NCBI RefSeq assembly: GCF_023130475.1 | Contig: NZ_JAKHEX010000013.1 | Location: 1 to 64,000 of the forward strand | Direction: 5' to 3' | From: Aciditerrimonas ferrireducens | Lineage (GTDB): Bacteria > Actinomycetota > Acidimicrobiia > Acidimicrobiales > UBA8190 | DNA: 64,000 nt | Shown here: piece by piece, positions 18,531-28,936 of the stretch | How the letters are laid out: each line of letters starts with the position of its first letter | Position numbering within the stretch: the stretch's first letter is position 1 | Translations under genes and position numbers: made by a program | The notes under the pieces: model-generated | Databases searched by the model: none | What the model was told of the DNA's origin: nothing | Seen by the model: only the letters and a program-made list of their open reading frames with translations

Positions 18531-19910
18531 CTAGTCGCCCGGCCGCCGTCGCTCCGACGCCATCACCCCCTGCTCGCCGGCCTCCGCCAGGAGCAGGGCA
18601 CGGGCGGCTGCAACCACGTAGAGCGAGCCGCAGACCACGACTCGCCCGTCGGGCCCGGCGGCCGACCGGGCCGCAGCCAGGGCGAGGTCGACCTCGGGGA
18701 AGCTCACCGCGGCGACCCCGGCGCTCCGAGCCGCCGCCACCAGCTCCTCGGGCTCGACCCGGCGGGGCGACGGGGCTGGGACGCACAGGACGCTGGCCAC
18801 CCCGGCGCGCCGCAGGGCCTGGACCATGGCCGTGGGGTCCCGGCCCTGGAGCAGGCCCATGACCGCCACCGTGGGGCCGGCCACCACCAGCTCTTCTTGG
18901 AGGGCGCGGCCCAGGGCCTCCATGCCGGGCACGTTGTGGGCCCCGTCGAGGACCACGAGCGGCTCGCGCCCCAGGACCTCCAACCGACCCGGGACCCGGA
19001 CCCGGCCGAGGGCCTGGTCGACGACCTCGCGAGGCAGGGGCCCGTCGAAGAACTCCTCGGCCGCGGCCACCGCGGTGGCGGCGTTCACCCCCTGATGGGC
19101 GCCGTGCAGGCCGAGGAGCACCTCGGGGTAGCTGGCCCGGGGGCCGACCAGGTCGACCAGCCGGCCACCGACCGCCGGCCGGTTGGCCCGGCAGTCGAAG
19201 TGCTCGGGTCGGGTGACCAGCGTCGTGCCGATCTCGGCGGCCCGGCGGGCGAAGACCCCCCGGAGGTCCGGGGCCGTCTCGGCCACCACGGCGGGCGCGC
19301 CGGCCTTGATGATGCCGGCCTTCTCCCCGGCGATGTCGGCGAGGGTGGGCCCGAGGAGGTCCACGTGGTCGTAGCCGATGCTGGTGATCACGGCCACGTC
19401 GGGCCGGACGACGTTCGTGGCGTCCCAGCGGCCCCCCAGGCCGACCTCGACGACCGCCACGTCCACGCCGACGTCGGCGAACCAGGAGAAGGCCGCTGCC
19501 GTGAGCAGTTCGAAGCGGCTCGGCGGGGCGGGCAGCAGGGGCTCGAGGCGCCGCAGCTCTGCGAGGACCTCGGCGAGGTCCTCGTCCGCGATGGGTTCCT
19601 CGCCACGGGCGATCCGCTCGTTGACCCGGTGGAGGTCCGGGCTCGTGTAGACCCCGACCCGCAGGCCCCGGGCCTCCAGGAGCGCAGCGAGCATGCGGAC
19701 CGTCGAGCCCTTGCCGTTCGTGCCGGTCACGTGCAGCACCCGGTAGGCGTCCTGGGGGTCGCCGAGGACGGAGCAGAGGGCCCGGATGCGTTCCAGGGTC
19801 GGGGGTGCCACCTTGCCCGGGAGGGTCTGCTCGAGGTTCGTGTGCTGGTCGAGCCACTCGAGGAGCGCCGCCAGCTCCCCGTCGGCTCCCGCCGAGGGCC
19901 TCGTCGTCAC
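18531..19910 (-). CDS. folC: Bifunctional folylpolyglutamate/dihydrofolate synthase
   Basis: A 459-residue Mur-ligase-fold enzyme. The ATP loop is LHVTGTNGKGSTV (about 59-71), followed by GVYTSPDLHRVNERI, GLGGRWDATN and LDGAHNVPGMEAL, all FolC hallmarks. It adds glutamates to folate and may make dihydrofolate. The start is GTG, seven bases after clpX. In Streptomyces valS lies between clpX and folC; here it does not. Confidence 0.93.
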   Translation of the reverse strand: MTTRPSAGADGELAALLEWLDQHTNLEQTLPGKVAPPTLERIRALCSVLGDPQDAYRVLHVTGTNGKGSTVRMLAALLEARGLRVGVYTSPDLHRVNERIARGEEPIADEDLAEVLAELRRLEPLLPAPPSRFELLTAAAFSWFADVGVDVAVVEVGLGGRWDATNVVRPDVAVITSIGYDHVDLLGPTLADIAGEKAGIIKAGAPAVVAETAPDLRGVFARRAAEIGTTLVTRPEHFDCRANRPAVGGRLVDLVGPRASYPEVLLGLHGAHQGVNAATAVAAAEEFFDGPLPREVVDQALGRVRVPGRLEVLGREPLVVLDGAHNVPGMEALGRALQEELVVAGPTVAVMGLLQGRDPTAMVQALRRAGVASVLCVPAPSPRRVEPEELVAAARSAGVAAVSFPEVDLALAAARSAAGPDGRVVVCGSLYVVAAARALLLAEAGEQGVMASERRRPGD

Positions 19911-19917
19911 CGCCCGT

Positions 19918-21192
19918 TCAGGAGGCGACCCGTCGGGGCCGGGGCTTGGCGGGCTCCCCGTGGGGGACCAGCGTCGGGTGGACCCGCTCCAGCACCACGC
20001 TCCGGTCGATCACGCAGCGTCCGACGTCCTCCCGGCTGGGCAGGTCGTACATGACGTCGAGCAGGACCTCCTCCAGGATGGCCCGCAGGCCCCGGGCGCC
20101 GGTGCCCCGCAGCAGGGCCTGCTCGGCGACCGCCTCCAAGGCGTCCGGGGTGAACTCCAGCTCCACCCCGTCGAGCTCGAAGGACCGCCGGTACTGCTTG
20201 ACCAGGGCGTTCTTCGGCTCGACCAGGATCCGGATGAGGGCCTCCTTGTCGAGGTTCGACACCGCGCCGACCACGGGCAGACGACCGATGAACTCCGGGA
20301 TGAGCCCGAACTTCATGAGGTCCTCGGGCAGCACGTGCCGCAGGATCTCGTCGTCCCGGACCTGGCCGCTGCGGCGCACGTCGGCCCGGAAGCCGATGCC
20401 CTTGCGCCCGATCCGGCTCTCGATGATCCGTTCCAAGCCGGCGAAGGCCCCTCCGCAGATGAAGAGGATGTTCGTCGTGTCGATCTGGATGAACTCCTGG
20501 TGGGGGTGCTTGCGCCCCCCCTGCGGCGGCACCGAGGCCGTCGTCCCCTCCAGGATCTTCAACAAGGCCTGCTGGACCCCCTCCCCCGAGACGTCCCGGG
20601 TGATGGAGGGGTTCTCGCTCTTGCGGGCGATCTTGTCGATCTCGTCGATGTAGATGATCCCCGTCTCGGCCCGCTTCACGTCGTAGTCCGCCGCCTGGAT
20701 GAGCTTCAGCAGGATGTTCTCCACGTCCTCGCCCACGTACCCGGCCTCGGTCAAGGCCGTGGCGTCCGCGATGGCGAAGGGCACGTTCAGCATCCGGGCC
20801 AGGGTCTGGGCCAACAAGGTCTTGCCGCACCCCGTCGGGCCGAGCAAGAGGATGTTGGACTTCGCCAGCTCCACGTCTTCGCCGCCCTGGGCAGCCCCGG
20901 ACTGCACCCGCTTGTAGTGGTTGTAGACGGCGACCGAGAGGATCTTCTTCGCGTAGTCCTGCCCGATGACGTAGTCGTTCAGGAAGTTGAAGATCTCCCG
21001 GGGCTTGGGGAGCTCCTCGAAGGACAGCTCGTTGGTCTCGGCCAGCTCCTCGGCGATGATGTCGTTGCAGAGGTCGATGCACTCGTCGCAGATGTAGACA
21101 CCCGGACCGGCGATCAACTTCTTCACCTGCTTCTGCGACTTGCCGCAGAAGCTGCACTTCACCAGCTCCCCACCGTCCCCGAACTTGGCCAC
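19918..21192 (-). CDS. clpX: ATP-dependent Clp protease ATP-binding subunit ClpX
   Basis: A 424-residue unfoldase. An N-terminal zinc-binding domain ([16 protein letters not shown]) is followed by the AAA+ module with [23 protein letters not shown], the pore loop GYVGEDVEN, and the IGF-type ClpP-binding loop region RKGIGF. The start is GTG (MAKFGDGGE). It works with the clpP product encoded 28 bp upstream. Confidence 0.97.
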   Translation of the reverse strand: MAKFGDGGELVKCSFCGKSQKQVKKLIAGPGVYICDECIDLCNDIIAEELAETNELSFEELPKPREIFNFLNDYVIGQDYAKKILSVAVYNHYKRVQSGAAQGGEDVELAKSNILLLGPTGCGKTLLAQTLARMLNVPFAIADATALTEAGYVGEDVENILLKLIQAADYDVKRAETGIIYIDEIDKIARKSENPSITRDVSGEGVQQALLKILEGTTASVPPQGGRKHPHQEFIQIDTTNILFICGGAFAGLERIIESRIGRKGIGFRADVRRSGQVRDDEILRHVLPEDLMKFGLIPEFIGRLPVVGAVSNLDKEALIRILVEPKNALVKQYRRSFELDGVELEFTPDALEAVAEQALLRGTGARGLRAILEEVLLDVMYDLPSREDVGRCVIDRSVVLERVHPTLVPHGEPAKPRPRRVAS

Positions 21193-21220
21193 CGGCGGTG
21201 CTCCCTTCCTCGCTGCCAGG

Positions 21221-21850
21221 CTAGGCGACGCCGACCGCCTCGGCGGCGGCCTCCGCGTCCCGGGTCGTCAGGATCTCGTCGATCAGGCCGTACGCCACGG
21301 CTTCCTCCGCCGTCATGACGAAGTCACGGTCGGTGTCCGCCGCGATCCGCTCGACCGGTTGGCCGGTGTCCCGAGAGAGCATCTGGTTCAGCAGGTCCCG
21401 CATCCGCAGGATCTCCCGGGCCTGGATCTCGATGTCACTGGCCTGGCCGCCCACCCCGCCCCAGGGCTGGTGCAACAGGATCCGAGCGTGAGGCAAGGCG
21501 AACCGCTTGCCCTTCGCCCCACCGCCCAACAGGACGGCTGCTGCCGAGGCCGCTTGCCCGAAGCAGAACGTCGAGACGTCCGGCTTCACGAACTTCATCG
21601 TGTCGTAGATGGCGAACAGGGCGGTGATGTCGCCACCGGGCGAGTTGATGTAGAGGTGGATGTCCTTGTCGATGTCCTCGTACTCCAGGAACAGCAGCTG
21701 GGCGCAGATCAGGTTGGCCACCGCGTCGTCGATGGGGGTGCCCAGGATGATGATGCGCTCCTTGAGCAGCCGAGAGTAGAGGTCGTAGCCCCGCTCGCCC
21801 CGGGCGGTCTGCTCGATCACGGTGGGGACCAGGTACCCGTGGGCTCTCAC
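21221..21850 (-). CDS. clpP: ATP-dependent Clp protease proteolytic subunit
   Basis: A 209-residue ClpP. The GTG at 21850 ([14 protein letters not shown]) overlaps the tig stop (GTGA) and gives normal length; the open frame further upstream is shadow sequence inside tig. Catalytic Ser102 is in [11 protein letters not shown] and His127 in [12 protein letters not shown]; the head-domain helix motif [11 protein letters not shown] is intact. Only one clpP is visible here, while many actinobacteria carry two adjacent copies. Confidence 0.95.
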   Translation of the reverse strand: MRAHGYLVPTVIEQTARGERGYDLYSRLLKERIIILGTPIDDAVANLICAQLLFLEYEDIDKDIHLYINSPGGDITALFAIYDTMKFVKPDVSTFCFGQAASAAAVLLGGGAKGKRFALPHARILLHQPWGGVGGQASDIEIQAREILRMRDLLNQMLSRDTGQPVERIAADTDRDFVMTAEEAVAYGLIDEILTTRDAEAAAEAVGVA

Positions 21851-23232
21851 GCCTCGACCTCCACGTCGTTCCCCTCCCCTGCGGGCTCCTCCCCACCAGG
21901 CTCGTCGTCTGGACTGGGGGCCGCAGGGTCGCCAGCCTCCAGCACTGCCCGGTCGAGGGGGTTGCCGTCCTCGTCGACCAGGGCGACGTGCTCCTCGAGC
22001 CACGCCAACGCCTTCGCTTTTCTCCGCTCCGAGCGTACCGCGGCCAGTCGGCCGGTGCGCTCGAGCCGCTGGCGCAGCTCGGCCGGGGCCAACCCGAGCT
22101 GCCCGGCGGCCTCGGCCACGGCGTCGTCCAGCTCGGCCTCGTCGATTTCGATGCCCTCGGCGTCCGCCAGGGCCCGCAGGGCCAGGTCGGCCAGGACCGC
22201 TCGGCGGGCCTCCTCGCGCAGTTCGTCCCGCAGGGCCGCCTCGTCCCGGCCGGTGGCCTGGAGGAGCTGCTCCAGGGTCATGCCCTGGCCCGCCAGCTGG
22301 TGACCGAGCTCGTGGAGCCGCTCGTCGATCTCCTGCTCGACCAGGACCTCCGGGGGCTCCTCGGCCACCAGGGCCACCAGGGCCTCGAGGGCCCGCTCCC
22401 GGCGCAGGGCCAGCGCCCGGGCCTGCTTCACTCGCCGCAGGCGGGCCCGGAGGTCGGCTCGGAGCTCGGCCAGGGTCTCCTTGTCCGACACCTCAGCCGC
22501 CCACTCGTCGGTCGCCTCGGGCAGGACGTTCTCCTGGACCTCCTTCACCAGAACCCGGACCGTCATCGGCCCTTGCTCGGGCAGCTCGGCCTCGTAGGTC
22601 AGGACCTCCCCCGGCTTGGCCCCCCGGAGGTGCTCGTCGAGCTCGGGCAGGGCACTGGCGCTGCCCAGCTCGTAGACGTAGTCCTGCACGTCCAGGTCGT
22701 CGGCGCCCTCGCGACTGGCGTGGAGGTCCACCGTCACGAAGTCCCCGTCGATCGCCGGACGGTCCGCGGTCCGCAGCTCGCCATGCTGGCGCCGCAGGCG
22801 GGTGAGCTGCTCCTCGACCTCCTCGTCGTCCACGCTCAGGCCCGGCAGGGTCACCTCGAGGCCCTGGTAGCCGGCGACCGAGACCTGGGGCCGGACCTCC
22901 ACGAGGGCGTCCACGGTCAGCGGTCCGGCGTCGGCCAGGCCTCGGACGTCGACCTCGGGCGCCCCGATCGGGTCGATGGCCGTCTCGGCCACCGCCTGGG
23001 CGTAGACCTCGGGCAGCAGATCGCTCACCGCCTCCTCCCGGAGGGCCAGAGGACCGCCCAGCCGGCTCTCGATCACCCGCCGGGGCACCTTCCCCGGCCG
23101 AAAGCCCGGGACCCGGACCTGCCGGCTCAGCCGGCGGACCGTCGCCTCCACGGCCCGATCCACCTCGGCGGGGTCCAGCTCGATGGAGAGCTTGACCCGG
23201 TTGCCCTCGACCGGTTCGGCGGTAGCTCGCAT
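21847..23232 (-). CDS. tig: Trigger factor
   Basis: A 461-residue ribosome-bound chaperone. The N-terminal ribosome-binding domain has [19 protein letters not shown], the central FKBP-like domain starts near [15 protein letters not shown], and the C-terminal domain is long and helical, ending in acidic low-complexity sequence ([19 protein letters not shown]). I chose the ATG at 23232 ([12 protein letters not shown]), the usual family start. It is the first gene of tig-clpP-clpX. Confidence 0.96.
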   Translation of the reverse strand: MRATAEPVEGNRVKLSIELDPAEVDRAVEATVRRLSRQVRVPGFRPGKVPRRVIESRLGGPLALREEAVSDLLPEVYAQAVAETAIDPIGAPEVDVRGLADAGPLTVDALVEVRPQVSVAGYQGLEVTLPGLSVDDEEVEEQLTRLRRQHGELRTADRPAIDGDFVTVDLHASREGADDLDVQDYVYELGSASALPELDEHLRGAKPGEVLTYEAELPEQGPMTVRVLVKEVQENVLPEATDEWAAEVSDKETLAELRADLRARLRRVKQARALALRRERALEALVALVAEEPPEVLVEQEIDERLHELGHQLAGQGMTLEQLLQATGRDEAALRDELREEARRAVLADLALRALADAEGIEIDEAELDDAVAEAAGQLGLAPAELRQRLERTGRLAAVRSERRKAKALAWLEEHVALVDEDGNPLDRAVLEAGDPAAPSPDDEPGGEEPAGEGNDVEVEA

Positions 23233-23243
23233 AAGGAGACCCG

Positions 23244-23249
23244 AGTGTA
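23244..23249 (-). promoter_or_regulatory. -10-like element for tig-clpP-clpX
   Basis: The minus strand reads GGTACACTCGG. TACACT fits TANNNT and ends 11 bases before the tig ATG, giving a very short leader; no purine-rich ribosome-binding site is present on that strand. Confidence 0.35.
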
Positions 23250-23349
23250 CCGGCCCCCCGGCCCGCCGGCGGCCCTCTCGAGGGGCCGCCTGGGCGGCCC
23301 CGGACCCGTTCGCCCAACGACTCGCTCGCCAGGCGTCCTCCTTCGCGCC

Positions 23350-23355
23350 TAGCGT
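23350..23355 (+). promoter_or_regulatory. -10-like element for the GGDEF gene
   Basis: TAGCGT lies eight bases before the ATG at 23364, so a transcript would start at about the initiation codon. No ribosome-binding site is present, consistent with a leaderless mRNA. Confidence 0.3.
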
Positions 23356-23363
23356 GTCGGCCG

Positions 23364-25646
23364 ATGCCCTTGGGCCTGCCTGCGGCGCCCGGGCCTCCGA
23401 CGGGGGGCGCGAGCGGTCCCACCACGGTCGGTCGCGACGCGCTGCTGGCCCAGGTGGCCTGGCTGGCCCGGCAACTGGCGCTCGCCGCGGCCCTGGCCGG
23501 CGACCCCAGGACCCCCTACGAGCCCGGCCAGGTGCTGGCCGAACTGGTCGGTCGGGTCGCCGAGACCGTCCGGGCCAAGGCCCACGTGGCGGCGGCCGCC
23601 CCGGCCCCCGGCGACACGGCGCGAACCTGGTCGGTGGGCTTGCCCCCCGAGGAGGCCGCACAACTGGTCCGTGGCCTGGGGGCCGGGCGCCACGCGCCGA
23701 GCGCCGAGCTGCTCGTGGCTCCCATCGCCTCGGACCGCCGCCACTTCGGCTGGCTCTGCGCCCTCGGCCCGGCCGAAGGCGCCTGGTGGCCGACCGATCA
23801 GCAGACCCTGGAGGTCTTCGCCCAGGGCACTGCCCACGCCCTCGAGACCTTGGCGGCCCTCCACGACCTCCGTCACGCGGAGAGCACCGCCCGGGCCCTC
23901 TTGGACCTGGCCCACCGCCTGGCCCAGGTCTTCGGGGTCGAAGAGGTCGCCGAGACCCTGGCGTCGGCCGTCGCCGAGGTCACCCAGGCCGGCCGGGCCT
24001 CGACGTGGCTGTGGGACCCCCACGAGGGCGCGCTCGTGCGGGTGGCGGTGGCCGAGCCGGTCGCTGGCCGTCAGGAGGCGAGGGCCACGACAGGGGCCGA
24101 GCGCGTCGCCCTGCGACCCGAGGACGACCGCTTGGCCTGGCAGCTGGTCACGACCCGGTCGACCGTCGTCGCCGACCTGGAGGAGGTCGGTCCGACCGTG
24201 GCCGCCATCCTCCGCCGCAACGGCTGCCGTTGGGTGGCGGCGGTGCCGGTCGTGGCCGGCGGCGAGCTGCTCGGCGCCGTCACGGCGGCGTACACCAGCG
24301 AGCCCCCGGCGCTCAGGCGGGGGCCCGGCGAACTGGTCGAGCGCCTCCAAGGGCTCGCGGACCAGGCGGCCACCGCCATCGCCAACGCCCGCCTGCTCAG
24401 CCAGATGCAGCACGTGGCCTGGCACGACCCCCTCACCGGCCTGCCCAACCGCCGGCTCCTGGAGGACCGCACCGCCCAGGCCCTCCGCCAGGCGGAGCGC
24501 ACCGGGCAGGCCGTGGGCCTGCTCTTCGTCGACCTGGACCATTTCAAGACGGTCAACGACACGCTGGGCCACAGCGCGGGGGACCAGGTCGTCACCGAGG
24601 CTGCGGACCGGCTCCGGAACCTGGTGCGCACCCAGGACACGGTGGCGCGCTTCGGCGGCGACGAGCTGGCCATCCTCCTGCCCGAGGTCAGCGACCCGGC
24701 GGCCATGGAGCAGCTGGCCGAGCGGGCCCTGGCCGCCTTGGCCGAACCCTACGAGCTGCCCACCGGGCCCCTCACCGTCACAGCATCCATCGGCCTGGCG
24801 AGCGCGCCGCCGGTCGAGCGGAGCTTCGCCGCCCTCCTGCAGGCAGCCGACCTGGCGATGTACGAGGCGAAGCAGGCCGGCCGCAACCGGGTCCGGCGGG
24901 CGAGCCGGCCCCGGGCCCTCCCGCTAGGAGAGGGAGCCACCGGGGCGTCGACGGTCCCCGGCGCTGCCCTGGCCGACCAGCCCTTGCCCTGCACCCCCAT
25001 CCTCCGGCTGGCCGACCACGCGACCATCGGGGTCCTCCTGGAGCCCGCCCCCACCTGGCCGGCGGCCATGTCCCTCCTGGCAGGGTCCCTGGCCGTCCTG
25101 GCCAGCTGGCCCACCACGCCCCCCAGCGCCCTGCTGCCTGTCCCCGCGGCCGAGCTCTTGCGTCCCGGGCACCTCCACCAGCTGCTCCGGACGGTCCAGG
25201 ACGCTGGTGTGCCCCCCGAACGGGTGGTCGTACTCCTCGAGACCAGCACCCCGCCCGACGACATCGACGACCTCGACCTGGCCACCTTGACCCGCCGCCT
25301 CGGCCGGGTCGGCATCCGGTGCGCCCTCCCCTGGGCGCTCGGCCGCCGCCCGGGGATCCTCGAGGCGGCCCGGCCGGCCGTCGTGGTGGTCGAGGCGCCT
25401 GCCCTGCGAAGCGGCTGGCGCCCCGAGGACGACTGGCGGGGGCCCCTCGGCTCGGTGCCCCCGGCCCGCATGGCCCTCGGGCTGCGCGACGCCCTCGACC
25501 TGGCGGCCGCCGGGGACCTCGGCGTGAGCGCGGCGACCGGCCCGCTGTTCGGGCCGACCCGCCGGGACCTTCGCGACCTGTTCCACCAGGCGGTGGCGGC
25601 GGCGTCCCCGGCCAGGACCGAGGAGCACCCGACACCCCCCGCCTAG
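23364..25646 (+). CDS. GAF-GGDEF diguanylate cyclase with degenerate EAL-like C terminus
   Basis: A 760-residue soluble signalling protein. Residues about 1-165 and 170-345 look like two GAF-type sensor modules (the second begins LLDLAHRLAQVFGVEEVAE). A canonical GGDEF domain follows (HDPLTGLPNRRLLED, VDLDHFKTVNDTLGHSAGD, RFGGDELAILLPE at about 430), expected to make cyclic di-GMP; an RxxD inhibitory site at the standard place is not clear. The last ~250 residues have EAL-domain layout (LLRPGHLHQLLRTVQDAGVPPERVVVLLETS) but no EAL motif and no metal-binding acids, so phosphodiesterase activity is unlikely. Its stop shares four bases (CTAG) with the convergent ppx stop. Confidence 0.88.
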   Translation: MPLGLPAAPGPPTGGASGPTTVGRDALLAQVAWLARQLALAAALAGDPRTPYEPGQVLAELVGRVAETVRAKAHVAAAAPAPGDTARTWSVGLPPEEAAQLVRGLGAGRHAPSAELLVAPIASDRRHFGWLCALGPAEGAWWPTDQQTLEVFAQGTAHALETLAALHDLRHAESTARALLDLAHRLAQVFGVEEVAETLASAVAEVTQAGRASTWLWDPHEGALVRVAVAEPVAGRQEARATTGAERVALRPEDDRLAWQLVTTRSTVVADLEEVGPTVAAILRRNGCRWVAAVPVVAGGELLGAVTAAYTSEPPALRRGPGELVERLQGLADQAATAIANARLLSQMQHVAWHDPLTGLPNRRLLEDRTAQALRQAERTGQAVGLLFVDLDHFKTVNDTLGHSAGDQVVTEAADRLRNLVRTQDTVARFGGDELAILLPEVSDPAAMEQLAERALAALAEPYELPTGPLTVTASIGLASAPPVERSFAALLQAADLAMYEAKQAGRNRVRRASRPRALPLGEGATGASTVPGAALADQPLPCTPILRLADHATIGVLLEPAPTWPAAMSLLAGSLAVLASWPTTPPSALLPVPAAELLRPGHLHQLLRTVQDAGVPPERVVVLLETSTPPDDIDDLDLATLTRRLGRVGIRCALPWALGRRPGILEAARPAVVVVEAPALRSGWRPEDDWRGPLGSVPPARMALGLRDALDLAAAGDLGVSAATGPLFGPTRRDLRDLFHQAVAAASPARTEEHPTPPA

Positions 25647-26647
25647 GGCTGGACCGGGCTCGCCCGCCGCAGCGGCCCCCGCCCGGCAGCCGACCGATCC
25701 CCGAGCAGCTCGGGGAGCCGGCCGGTCCCAAGCGCCCAGGCGGCACCCTCCCGGAGGCCCCACTCGCTGACCACCAGGGAGCCGGCACCGAGCACGCGCA
25801 CCACCCCGCTCACCACCGCAGCCCCCGGGGCGACCGTCCCGACCCGTCGGGCCGGCATGCCCGGCAGGCGGGCCCGCTCGGCCACCGGCAGCTCAGCCAG
25901 CCGGCGGGCCAGCTCGGCCAGCTCCCCCGGGCTCAGGGCGACCTGGTGCACCGAGCCCTGGCGGCGGACCGGAGCGGTGGCCAACCGGGCGAGGGCCTTG
26001 GCCGTCCCTCCGCTCAGCACCACCCGGTCCCGGGGCACCCCGTGGCGCTCGATGAGCTCGGGCCAGCCCACCACGGCCGCTGCCGCCCGCCGCTCCAGGC
26101 GCCGCCGGGCCGCAGCCCCGAGGGGGTCCCGCCAGGCCAGTTCGCCGGCCAGCCGGGCGGCCCCCAGCGGGGCCGAGGCGCTCGCCAGCACGCGCCCGTG
26201 GCGTCCCACGGCCAGCTCGAGGCTCCCGCCCCCCAGGTCCAGGCTCACCATGCCCCGCTGGTCGTGCCAGATCGCCTGGTGGTGCCCGAACGCGCACAGG
26301 GCCGCCTCGGCCGGGCCGCTCAGCACGAAGACCGGGAGCCCGAGGGCCTCGCTCAGGTCCTCGACCAGGGAAGCCCCGAGGGGGGCGTCCCGGAGGGCGG
26401 CCGTGGCCAAGGCCGCCCGCCGCACCGGCGCCCAGGGCTCGGCGGCCTTCGCCAGGCCCCGGGCGGCGCGCAGGGCCCCCTGACGCACCACGGGCCACGG
26501 TGCACTGCCCCCACCGAGGGCCTCGCCCAGGTGGACCCCCGCCCGGTGACGGGCCACGGGTTCGAGGCCACCGGCGGTCGACACCTCGGCCACCAGGAGG
26601 GAGAACGAGCTGCTCCCCAAGTCGAAGACCGCCACCCGCGGCGACAT
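25643..26647 (-). CDS. Ppx/GppA exopolyphosphatase family protein
   Basis: A 334-residue ASKHA-fold phosphatase. [18 protein letters not shown] at the N terminus and [16 protein letters not shown] with [13 protein letters not shown] later form the phosphate-binding loops. It hydrolyses polyphosphate or pppGpp. I start at MSPRVAVFD (26647); ten extra residues upstream are possible. It is short and lacks the C-terminal HD-like domain of E. coli Ppx. Divergent from the alcohol dehydrogenase by 56 bp. Confidence 0.87.
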   Translation of the reverse strand: MSPRVAVFDLGSSSFSLLVAEVSTAGGLEPVARHRAGVHLGEALGGGSAPWPVVRQGALRAARGLAKAAEPWAPVRRAALATAALRDAPLGASLVEDLSEALGLPVFVLSGPAEAALCAFGHHQAIWHDQRGMVSLDLGGGSLELAVGRHGRVLASASAPLGAARLAGELAWRDPLGAAARRRLERRAAAAVVGWPELIERHGVPRDRVVLSGGTAKALARLATAPVRRQGSVHQVALSPGELAELARRLAELPVAERARLPGMPARRVGTVAPGAAVVSGVVRVLGAGSLVVSEWGLREGAAWALGTGRLPELLGDRSAAGRGPLRRASPVQP

Positions 26648-26703
26648 CGGCCGGACGCTACCGGCTCCGCTCCCCACGCGGCGAGCCGCGCGAGCATGGG
26701 CCC

Positions 26704-27711
26704 GTGGAGGTCTGGGAGGTCCATCGTCCCGGTCCGCTGGCCAGCGGACCCCTCCGGCGCGCCACGCGGCCCGACCCTCGCCCGGGGCCGGGCCAGCTGC
26801 TCGTCGAGGTTAGGGCCTGCGGGGTGTGCCGCACCGACCTCCATGTCGCCGAGGGCGACCTCCCGGTCCACCGCCCCGCCGTCGTCCCCGGCCACCAGGT
26901 CGTCGGTCGGGTCCTGGCCGCCGGACCCGGCGCCTCCCGGTTCTCGCCGGGGGACCGGGTCGGGGTGGCCTGGCTGGCCTGGACCTGCGGCCGCTGCCGA
27001 GCCTGCCGTCTGGGGCGGGAGAACCTGTGTCCCGAGGCCCGCTTCACCGGCTGGGACCTCGACGGTGGCTACGCGGAGCTGCTCGTGGCCGAGGAGGCCT
27101 TCGTCTACCGCCTCCCCGAGGGGCTCTCGGACCTCGAGGCCGCCCCCCTGCTCTGCGCCGGCATCATCGGCTACCGGGCCCTGCGGCGAGCCGAGCTGCC
27201 CCCGGCCGGTCGGCTCGGGATCTACGGCTTCGGCTCCTCGGCCCACCTGACCGCCCAGCTGGCCCTCCGCCAGGGCGCCGAGGTCCACGTCGTGACTCGG
27301 TCCGAGGCCGCCTGCGAGCTGGCCCTGGCCCTGGGCTGCGCGTCGGCCCACACCGCCGGACCTCCGCCGGTCCCCCTGGACGCGGCCCTGGTCTTCGCCC
27401 CGGCCGGGCCGGTCCTGGCCGACGCCTTGGCCGCCCTGGCCCCCGGCGGCGTGGCCGTGTCGGCCGGCATCCACCTGAGCGACCTGCCGCCCCTTTCCTA
27501 CCAGCGCCACCTCTTCCAGGAGCGGGACCTGCGGAGCGTGACCGCCAACACCCGGGCAGACGGGGAGGCGTTCTTGGCCCTGGCGGCCCGCCTGGGGGTC
27601 CGGGCGACCACCACCGCCTACGGCTTCGAGGAAGCCGACCAGGCCCTGGCCGACCTGGCCGGGGACCGGCTGACCGGCAGTGCCGTGATCCGCCTGGGGT
27701 CGGAGGCCTGA
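26704..27711 (+). CDS. Zinc-binding alcohol dehydrogenase family protein
   Basis: A 335-residue medium-chain dehydrogenase. Catalytic zinc region [19 protein letters not shown] and PGHQVVGRV; structural zinc Cys in [15 protein letters not shown]; then [11 protein letters not shown] and a Rossmann segment [17 protein letters not shown]. This matches the TIGR02822-type subfamily; substrate unknown. The start is GTG at 26704 ([10 protein letters not shown]); the ATG eight bases before it is in another frame. Its stop and the next ATG share a base (TGATG), so it is coupled to mscS. Confidence 0.88.
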   Translation: MEVWEVHRPGPLASGPLRRATRPDPRPGPGQLLVEVRACGVCRTDLHVAEGDLPVHRPAVVPGHQVVGRVLAAGPGASRFSPGDRVGVAWLAWTCGRCRACRLGRENLCPEARFTGWDLDGGYAELLVAEEAFVYRLPEGLSDLEAAPLLCAGIIGYRALRRAELPPAGRLGIYGFGSSAHLTAQLALRQGAEVHVVTRSEAACELALALGCASAHTAGPPPVPLDAALVFAPAGPVLADALAALAPGGVAVSAGIHLSDLPPLSYQRHLFQERDLRSVTANTRADGEAFLALAARLGVRATTTAYGFEEADQALADLAGDRLTGSAVIRLGSEA

Positions 27712-28898
27712 TGCCGGCGGCCGCCATCCTCGCCGTCGTGGTCGCGGGCTTCGTGGTCCTCGACGCTGCTGCCCTCGTCGTGGTCCGACGCTCGCTCCGA
27801 GCCCCGGCCCGGGCGCTTGCCCGCTCGGTGCTCCGGCACGTCCGGCGGCCGGTCCAGCTCCTTGTGCCCCTGGTCGCCCTGGAGATCGCCCTCACCGCGG
27901 TCCGCCTCCCCAGTCAGCTCCGCAGCGACCTCCTGCGGGGCGTCGGGGTGCTCGTGGTCCTGGCCTGCGCCTTCCTGGTGGTGCGGCTCACCGCCGTGCT
28001 CGAGGAGCTGCTCCTCAGCCACTACCGGACCGACACCCCCGACAACCTGCGGGCCCGCCAGGTCCACACCCAGATCCAGGTGCTCCGCCGGGTGGTGGTC
28101 TTCGCCGTGGCCGTCGTCGCCCTGGCGATCGTCCTGCTCAGCATCCCGGCGGTCCGGGCGGCCGGCGCCGGCCTGCTGGCCTCGGCCGGCATCGCCGGGG
28201 TGGTCGCCGGCGTGGCGGCGAAGCCCACCGTGGCCAACGTCGTCGCCGGGATCCAGATCGCCATCAGCCAGCCGATCCGGGTCGACGACGTCGTGGTGGT
28301 GGAGGGCCACTGGGGCCGCATCGAGCAGATCGCCCTGACCTACGTCGTGGTCCGCATCTGGGACCTCCGACGCCTGGTCCTGCCCATCTCCTACTTCGTC
28401 GAGCAGCCCTTCGAGAACTGGACGAAGTCCCGCGCCGACCTCATCGGCTGGGTCCACCTCGAGGTCGACTTCAGCGCGCCCGTCGACGAGCTGCGCACCG
28501 AGCTCCACCGGATCCTCCGGGCCTCGCCCGACTGGGACGGCAACGTCTGGTCCCTCCAGGTCACCCAGGCCGGGACCAGCACCATGCAGCTCCGGGCCCT
28601 CATGAGCGCCAAGGACTCCTCGACCGCCTGGAACCTCCAGTGCGCCGTCCGGGAGCAGCTCATCGACTTCCTCCGCCGCCACCACCCCGGCGCCCTGCCC
28701 CGCCTGCGGACCACCGCCGGACCCGACCCGGCCCTGGAGCAGCACGCCGGTGACGAGCAGAGCGCCCGCGGTCCGGCCGGCACCCTCGGCCGGCTCCTCG
28801 AGGGCACGCCCCCCGGTGCCGCCGCGGCCGCCTCGAGCCGGCCTGCCTCCGGGGTGCCCGGCAACGGCGGACCCGGCCGAGATTCCCCCGGCCCCTGA
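27711..28898 (+). CDS. MscS-type mechanosensitive channel
   Basis: A 395-residue membrane protein. Four hydrophobic segments (residues about 3-25, 45-65, 78-100, 125-150) precede the pore helix AGLLASAGIAGVVAGVAAKPTVANVVAG and the beta domain PIRVDDVVVVEGHWGRIEQI, then the alpha/beta vestibule with PFENWTKSRADLIGWVHLEVD. It releases solutes on hypo-osmotic shock. The last ~60 residues are a Gly/Ala/Pro-rich tail, probably disordered. Translationally coupled to the alcohol dehydrogenase gene. Confidence 0.9.
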   Translation: MPAAAILAVVVAGFVVLDAAALVVVRRSLRAPARALARSVLRHVRRPVQLLVPLVALEIALTAVRLPSQLRSDLLRGVGVLVVLACAFLVVRLTAVLEELLLSHYRTDTPDNLRARQVHTQIQVLRRVVVFAVAVVALAIVLLSIPAVRAAGAGLLASAGIAGVVAGVAAKPTVANVVAGIQIAISQPIRVDDVVVVEGHWGRIEQIALTYVVVRIWDLRRLVLPISYFVEQPFENWTKSRADLIGWVHLEVDFSAPVDELRTELHRILRASPDWDGNVWSLQVTQAGTSTMQLRALMSAKDSSTAWNLQCAVREQLIDFLRRHHPGALPRLRTTAGPDPALEQHAGDEQSARGPAGTLGRLLEGTPPGAAAAASSRPASGVPGNGGPGRDSPGP

Positions 28899-28900
28899 GG

Positions 28901-28936
28901 GCCCGCCGCGCCGGGCCTCAACACCCGGCGGCGGGC
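28901..28936. terminator. Hairpin between convergent mscS and phosphatase genes
   Basis: GCCCGCC pairs with GGCGGGC and an inner GCCGGG with CCCGGC, giving 13 base pairs with a two-base bulge and an eight-base loop. There is no T run, as is usual for high-GC actinobacteria. It sits between two converging stops and could act in both directions. Confidence 0.45.

Noticed and set aside
16860-20054. Long plus-strand open frame opposite mreB, ndk and folC
   Set aside because: Shadow of three recognisable minus-strand genes; His/Asp/Gly-rich composition is typical of antisense frames.
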